Of a stretch of DNA of 64,000 nt, positions 60,601-64,000 are shown in pieces; position 1 is the first letter of the stretch, and the number at the start of each line of letters is the position of its first letter. The stretch lies in NCBI GenBank assembly GCA_963837815.1, contig CAWIOS010000013.1, positions 744,001-808,000 of the forward strand. Reading direction: 5' to 3'. The DNA is from Fen-1273 sp963837815. Its GTDB lineage: Bacteria > Bacteroidota > Ignavibacteria > UBA10030 > UBA6906. A program made the position numbers and the translations under genes. The notes below the pieces were generated by a model, which made no database searches, was not told the DNA's origin, and worked only from the letters and a program-made list of their open reading frames with translations.

Positions 60601-61155
60601 TGAATTCAGCGAGAGGTCCCTGTTCGATCCGACGGTGAATCCGCGAACAATCGACCCGCTTTTCTGAAGGTTTGCCCCGAATATATCGTCGATCGAAAAA
60701 CCTCCCCGGGGCCGGGCAATCCTGAGCGAGTCTTTGCCCGTGCTGTCCCTGAGCGTAATAAGTGTGCGGCGGGCGTAGAAGGGCTGGAAATTGAACGGAA
60801 AGTACTGATACCGCATTGTAAGCACGTGGCCTGATGGCGAGGGCCCGCTGAGTATGCGATACAGAAATGAGGTGTCAATCCGAACGGCACCGAACCTGTA
60901 CGAGAGAGAGTAGTCGAATCCCCGCCTGAGAACATGAACGCTGTCCAACATCAACGTGTCAGTGCCGGCGGCGATGAACTCATCCGGGAGATGGATCACT
61001 GAATCCCTGAGCGCGGCGGTCAATGCGAAACGGAATGAGTCGGCGGGAAGAGAGGGAGACACCTGCCCCCGGGCCGCCTGGTGAACCAGCGACCCGGACA
61101 GGAGGACGAAGAAAACAGCAATGCGGAATTGCGGTATGTGACTGCGCCGGCTCAT
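57625..61155 (-). CDS. Very large outer-membrane beta-barrel protein, uncharacterised FCB-type
   Basis: A 1176-residue protein with an N-terminal signal (about 1-31, IAVFFVLLSGSLVHQAARG). The region at about 170-260 (FTVGSNRDLSLNSGFRMQVS, GKLGSDIDISATLTDDNTPI, QEFDKVFVEIRSTNLSATLG) is a repetitive strand pattern that recalls SprA-like and related giant outer-membrane proteins of the FCB group. The middle and C-terminal two thirds are long runs of alternating strands with acidic turns, ending KAEVRAFF (terminal Phe as in outer-membrane barrels). A short DLNHNGIQDPEEF is a calcium-like Asp motif. It is about half the length of SprA, so it is not a simple orthologue. Function unknown; a translocation or surface-display role is inference. 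Confidence 0.7.
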   Translation of the reverse strand: MSRRSHIPQFRIAVFFVLLSGSLVHQAARGQVSPSLPADSFRFALTAALRDSVIHLPDEFIAAGTDTLMLDSVHVLRRGFDYSLSYRFGAVRIDTSFLYRILSGPSPSGHVLTMRYQYFPFNFQPFYARRTLITLRDSTGKDSLRIARPRGGFSIDDIFGANLQKSGSIVRGFTVGSNRDLSLNSGFRMQVSGKLGSDIDISATLTDDNTPIQPEGTTQTLQEFDKVFVEIRSTNLSATLGDFVLDLNGQEFSQLSRKLQGAMGTADYKFGSTGESAVVAAAVTRGKFNTMQFNGVDAVQGPYLLTGKNGERAIIVIAGTEKVYVNGEVQTRGETNDYTIDYTTGELTFMPRRLITSASRITVDYEFTDRQYSRSLVAAQSATSFLDGKAKFTFTFVREADDPNSPIDFTVTDSARQVLEQAGGDRNKAIQSGVALVDTGGIYVRVDTVVAGRGPVTYYRYAPGDTTAKYLVTFSFVGTGLGEYIRQQVGEFIWKGAGGGDYLPIVYLPLPQSQQVMDFSVNVEPVKSLKVSAEYAASQSNANQFSDLPGVITSGAATKFGLSYSPRNVTVGGTDIGGFDLQLNDRRVGSLFTPIDRTNDIEFTRKWGVDSLSTGDEEIREANLHYLPSTGIAVGGSYGRITRGDDMSSTRTEGDFSLQKPYLPVVAYTVENVDATQISLDDVSRWLRQRGSVSYSLWKFVPAFSYEGERRKITPVDSSVFKDGSLAFDQFGPKLALKGLGPLFFSFEYLWRNDDLANAGALLRESESFTQTYSGRMSETGNFTTALDVTLSSKKFTPEFLQLGNSNIQTVLVRSQSHYSPLNRGIDADFYYEVSTERTSKLERLFVHVAPGSGNYMYLGDLNHNGIQDPEEFAPALFDGDYVAITVPTDAMYPIIDLKTSTRIRITPSKFIQRGAGFPGDVISAISTETYARIDEKSSEHDLKQIYLLNLNRFLQDSTTLAGTQLFTQDVYLFEGKSLFSMRGRYSQTYGLTNFAGGIEHTYGREKSVRIRWQLVPEISNQLDYVNKIDRVSSQEVSTSVHDILSNSVSFDVSYRPEQSVELGMKFDLAKSVDRFQVPDLGAALNEQTVRFVYAFQGAGQARVEASREEEILSRTIASYPYELTGGRVAGKTWVWRFGFDYRVTQFVQASATYDGRTEGGAPPVHTAKAEVRAFF

Positions 61156-61342
61156 CTTTCGAAAAATTTACACGAAACTGGGAAGTGAGTAGCGATGAGC
61201 CGGGTTGGGTCGCCTCCTTTAAGTCTGGATAGAATTCCTCACTGTTAAGTTAAGCCAATGCCGTCATTTAATCAATATGCCCGCATAGCAGATTCGTCCC
61301 GGTTGCAGAATCCCCTCCGGGACATTCCTCTTCCGGGAATCC

Positions 61343-61371
61343 TTGCAGCGCAGGCAATTTCTCCGTACAAT
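61343..61371 (+). promoter_or_regulatory. Promoter of tRNA-Leu
   Basis: TTGCAG (61343-61348), 17 bp, TACAAT (61366-61371, five of six). Start expected about 40 bases before the tRNA. Confidence 0.55.
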
Positions 61372-61418
61372 ATCACCGGCGAACGCGTTCGCCCTGCTTC
61401 GCCGGCCTCCCTGCACTC

Positions 61419-61502
61419 GCCAAAGTGGCGGAATTGGTAGACGCGCTGGACTCAAAATCCAGTCCCCGCAAGGGGGTGAGGGTTCGAGTCCCTCCTTTGG
61501 TA
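61419..61502 (+). tRNA. tRNA-Leu (anticodon CAA)
   Basis: An 84-base class II tRNA. Acceptor GCCAAAG pairs with CTTTGGT (first pair G-U), discriminator A. D-arm GGCGGAATTGGTAGACGC is typical of tRNA-Leu. Anticodon stem CTGGA/TCCAG with loop CTCAAAA gives CAA, reading UUG. Variable arm CCCCGCAAGGGGG; T-arm GAGGG-TTCGAGT-CCCTC. CCA is not encoded. Confidence 0.96.
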
Positions 61503-61518
61503 CAACGACAAGTTGAGA

Positions 61519-61543
61519 AAGTCCAGAAAACCTCACTGGACCT
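61519..61543 (-). terminator. Probable terminator after T9SS cargo gene
   Basis: Read on the minus strand, AGGTCCAG and CTGGACTT form an 8-bp stem (one G-U) around TGAGGTTTT, followed by TTTCTC. It lies 10 bp past the stop. Confidence 0.5.
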
Positions 61544-61552
61544 CGTGAGAAT

Positions 61553-62776
61553 CTAACGAACGAGGGCCAACCTCCGCGTCTGCACATAGTCCCCCGCTTG
61601 CAACCGGTAGAAGTACACTCCACTTGCCAGACCGTTCGCATCGAACCTTGCCTCGTGGTCCCCCGCATTTTCGCTCTCGTGTACCAGAGCGGCGACTTGC
61701 TGGCCAAGGGTATTGAACACTGACAACGTCACGTAAGACCTGTGTGGCAGTGCATAGCGTATGGTGGTGGAAGGGTTGAAGGGATTCGGATAGTTCTGCA
61801 TGAGCTGACACGCAGCCGGGATCTGATCGCGTGGAGGCGCGACCGCCAGAGGCACATACTCATCCATGGCAACGCCGATCCCCCAGCTGTATCCGCTAGA
61901 TCCGCAGTACCAAAGATCGAACCTCCCGTTGATCCAGACCAGCGTCCCGGAACCGATCATGTAGGAGTCCCAGGACATACCGGGGTTCTTCACGGGGTTC
62001 CCGGGGTACTTCCACCACTTGATCCCATCGGCAGATGTCGCGAGTGAGAACGCCATCCTGCCTGCGCTGTCGATGCTCCGGTAGATCATGTCATAGAGGG
62101 TGTCACGTTTCGCGACAGCCATTACCCCTGCTTGGGTGTCATCGAGAGACCCGGCCACGCCGTGGCTGAGTACCGGATTGGCGGCGTTTTTTATCCAGAC
62201 GATCCCGTCAGCTGAGGTTGCGAGGCCTGTGCCAAGCTTTACCCCGTCATACCCGCCGAACCACATTCTGTATACGCCGTTCTCGACACCGGTCAGTTTG
62301 GCGCCGCCGACGCTGCGGGAGTCCCATGCGCCGGGGCTACCCGGAGAGAGGACAGGGGTTCCCGGGTTTTTTTGCCAGTGTCTTCCATCCTGGGACACGG
62401 CCCGCCCGATCTTCAGTGTCGTCCCGTCGGTCGAGGCCGTATAGTACATGAGATACGTCCCTGCGTTCTTGATGACACACACGGCATGTATGTTCTGATC
62501 AAAAGAACCGGGAAGACCTGGTGAGAGCACAATGCTGTCACCGACGAACCAGTTGAGCCCGTCGGGAGATTCGGCATCCATTACTCCATTGCCAAGCTGA
62601 ATGAACCACATACGGTAGAGCTGACTGGCACTATCAAACACGACCGCGGGTTCGATGGCCTGGGAAAGCACGGGATTGCCGGCGTACGAATACCATACGG
62701 TCTGGGCGGAGAGCGAGCCGGCACACAAGGTGATGACCACGAAACTTGTCAAAGCAGCCGCAAAGAGAGTCTTCAT
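61553..62776 (-). CDS. Secreted protein with propeller-like repeats and type IX (type A) sorting domain
   Basis: About 407 residues from ATG 62776 (MKTLFAAALTSFVVITLCAG), which has GGAGG four bases upstream; the longer frame is rejected. The signal peptide ends LSA. Residues about 30-315 hold repeated units (NPVLSQAIEPAVVFD, YRMWFIQLGNG, NPGTPVLSPGSPGAWDS, YRMWFGGYDG, YPGNPVKNPGMSWDSY) like the five-bladed propellers of GH43/GH32-type or related carbohydrate-active proteins. The last 75 residues carry MQNYPNPFNPSTTIRYALP and GVYFYRLQAG, the T9SS type A sorting domain. It is exported, then cleaved and anchored or released at the surface. No catalytic residues were assigned. Confidence 0.85.
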   Translation of the reverse strand: MKTLFAAALTSFVVITLCAGSLSAQTVWYSYAGNPVLSQAIEPAVVFDSASQLYRMWFIQLGNGVMDAESPDGLNWFVGDSIVLSPGLPGSFDQNIHAVCVIKNAGTYLMYYTASTDGTTLKIGRAVSQDGRHWQKNPGTPVLSPGSPGAWDSRSVGGAKLTGVENGVYRMWFGGYDGVKLGTGLATSADGIVWIKNAANPVLSHGVAGSLDDTQAGVMAVAKRDTLYDMIYRSIDSAGRMAFSLATSADGIKWWKYPGNPVKNPGMSWDSYMIGSGTLVWINGRFDLWYCGSSGYSWGIGVAMDEYVPLAVAPPRDQIPAACQLMQNYPNPFNPSTTIRYALPHRSYVTLSVFNTLGQQVAALVHESENAGDHEARFDANGLASGVYFYRLQAGDYVQTRRLALVR

Positions 62777-62939
62777 AGGGCCTCCGAACATAAGTCGTGA
62801 CGAACGCCAGAGTGCTGAACGATCGGGAGAGAGTCGAGCGGAGACTGGTTCGAAAGAACGGAAGGTCATGACATGCTCGGCGGGGGGGGGACTCCGTCAC
62901 CATCCGGGGATAGCGCCGACAGTCTGTGAACACGACTCA

Positions 62940-62968
62940 AATGTACGCCGTCGCCGTTCTACTGTCAA
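62940..62968 (-). promoter_or_regulatory. Promoter of T9SS cargo gene
   Basis: TTGACA (62968-62963), 17 bp, TACATT (62945-62940). Leader of about 157 bases. Confidence 0.65.
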
Positions 62969-62997
62969 GGAATCTCGTCACAGACAGGGGGAAGCAC

Positions 62998-63027
62998 AAA
63001 AAAAGCCCCGCCGTCTCCGGAGGGGCT
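62998..63027 (-). terminator. Rho-independent terminator after AI-2E transporter gene
   Basis: AGCCCC/GGGGCT outer stem (63004-63009 with 63022-63027), inner CCG/CGG after one mismatch, loop TCTC; seven T follow on the minus strand. Confidence 0.88.
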
Positions 63028-63053
63028 CTTACTGCAAGCGTGTCCTGTCGAAT

Positions 63054-64000
63054 TCAGTCTGTAAATCTGTATTTCTTCAGGGTTACAATGCTCTCCTGGA
63101 GGACGACCTTTACGAATCCCGTAGCCGGAACGGCCAGGAGCATCCCCAGCATACCGAAGAGCTCCCCTCCGATGATGATCGCGAGAAGGACAAGGAGCGG
63201 ATGAAGATGCACACCTTTCGCGACAAGGAGCGGCTGTACGAGCATGTCGTCCGTAAGTTTCAGTATGATGAACGCAAGTATGATCTGGAATCCCAGCGTG
63301 ATATCCCCCCTGTCGAACAGGGCGACGGCGACGGCGGGAAGGGCCCCTGCGATCGGACCGACGTAGGGAATGAGATTCGCAAGTCCGGCAAACGCGCCGA
63401 TGAAAAGGAAGTATTTTACCCCGAGAAGCCAGAGTGCCGTCGTTGCGAGGACTCCGAACACTACGGCGTCCGTGAACTGGCTCCGGAGATAATTCCCGAG
63501 CTGGACGTCCATCTTGTACAGCAGGTCGAGGGCGAATTCAAAATACCGGTTCGGAACGATGCTGATGAAGTGTTTCTTCATCTCGCGCCCGTCCTTGAGA
63601 AAGAAGAAAACAAGGAATGGTACGGTCACGGCATACAGGACCAGGGAGAGCCCTTCATGCAGGATGAAATCGAGTATCGTGTCGCTCAGGTACCCGGTGA
63701 GCTGCGAGAGCTTCTCCTCGAGGTTCACGTCCCCCAGTCCGATGAATCCCAGCTTGTCGCGGACCACGGACTGAAGCTTGAGAATCACCTGGGATGTCTG
63801 CTGCGAACCCGCCCCGCTCCGCATGGCAAGTATCTGGTTGTATACCACGGGGGCAAGCGCGGCAAACAGCCCCCATGCGATCAGGATGACGAAAAAGAAA
63901 AACACCAGCGTGCTTGCAGTACGGGAAAGCCCCCGGAGCTCGATCGCAGTCACGATCGGGTCGAAGATATAGGCAAGGAGAAACGAAACCACGACCATCT
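63054..64000 (-). CDS. AI-2E/PerM family transporter (N-terminus beyond window)
   Basis: 314 or more residues are visible, and the frame is still open at the right edge. Members have about 350 residues with one or two helices before the visible SFLLAYIFDPIVTAIELRG, so the listed Met is not the real start. Several helices follow (LVFFFFVILIAWGLFAALAP, LVLYAVTVPFLVFFFLKDGR), with the family signatures GLANLIPYVGPIAGALPAVAVA and QPLLVAKGVHLHPLLVLLAI, then IIGGELFGMLGMLLAVP. Annotated relatives export autoinducer-2 or move sodium/protons; the substrate is not known here. Confidence 0.88.
   Translation of the reverse strand, partial: MVVVSFLLAYIFDPIVTAIELRGLSRTASTLVFFFFVILIAWGLFAALAPVVYNQILAMRSGAGSQQTSQVILKLQSVVRDKLGFIGLGDVNLEEKLSQLTGYLSDTILDFILHEGLSLVLYAVTVPFLVFFFLKDGREMKKHFISIVPNRYFEFALDLLYKMDVQLGNYLRSQFTDAVVFGVLATTALWLLGVKYFLFIGAFAGLANLIPYVGPIAGALPAVAVALFDRGDITLGFQIILAFIILKLTDDMLVQPLLVAKGVHLHPLLVLLAIIIGGELFGMLGMLLAVPATGFVKVVLQESIVTLKKYRFTD

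Overview
The window is one 64 kb stretch of a bacterial chromosome, with almost all genes on the minus strand. It probably comes from an uncultured member of the Bacteroidota/Chlorobiota/Ignavibacteria (FCB) lineage. The evidence is a secreted protein ending in a type A type-IX-secretion sorting domain (NYPNPFNPSTTIRYALP), a very large outer-membrane protein, a TPR lipoprotein resembling SprE/PorW, and a pterin cluster of the kind known from Chlorobium. Shine-Dalgarno sites are common. Twelve promoters of the TTGnnn-17 bp-TAnnnT form can be read, so the main sigma factor appears to use E. coli-like sites rather than the Bacteroides -33/-7 type.

Left flank (1-24300, GC-rich). A PAS/GAF sensor gene runs off the left edge, behind a CapA-like/LemA/TPM operon. 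Two small outer-membrane barrels follow, the first under a promoter wrapped in a perfect 13-bp dyad. Next come acyl-CoA dehydrogenase, 3-hydroxyacyl-CoA dehydrogenase and thiolase (beta-oxidation or butyryl-CoA chemistry); rho with a long C-rich leader; and the run TPR lipoprotein-pyrK-pyrD-folC. A Spy-like periplasmic protein is divergent from that run. The set peroxiredoxin-Bcp-PTPS-FolE-SDR looks like a tetrahydrobiopterin operon. UDP-xylose synthase, UDP-glucose dehydrogenase and a polyprenyl-phosphate sugar transferase lead into the glycan region.

Glycan island (about 24300-46500, visibly more AT-rich over most of its length). It encodes six to seven glycosyltransferases, Wzy-like polymerase, Wzx flippase, methyltransferases, a GDP-fucose-synthase-like enzyme, another epimerase, a Wzz chain-length protein and a very large SLBB export protein (Wza role). 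Together with Wzi (47548-49218) this makes a Wzx/Wzy-type capsule or exopolysaccharide system. A decayed IS1634-like element (36294-38252), with an in-frame TAG in its transposase, sits two bases from the start codon of one glycosyltransferase.

Right flank (46500-64000, GC-rich). A metallophosphoesterase, tRNA-Ser(GCT), Wzi, a small protein resembling a degenerate nuclease, an MltD-type transglycosylase with four LysM domains, an acyl-CoA carboxylase beta subunit, a YihY membrane protein, a PcrA/UvrD helicase with an apparently leaderless start, Ogt, an approximately 1176-residue outer-membrane protein, tRNA-Leu(CAA), a T9SS cargo protein, and an AI-2E family transporter cut by the right edge.

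All calls come from reading the sequence. No database search was run, and promoter and terminator calls are pattern matches.
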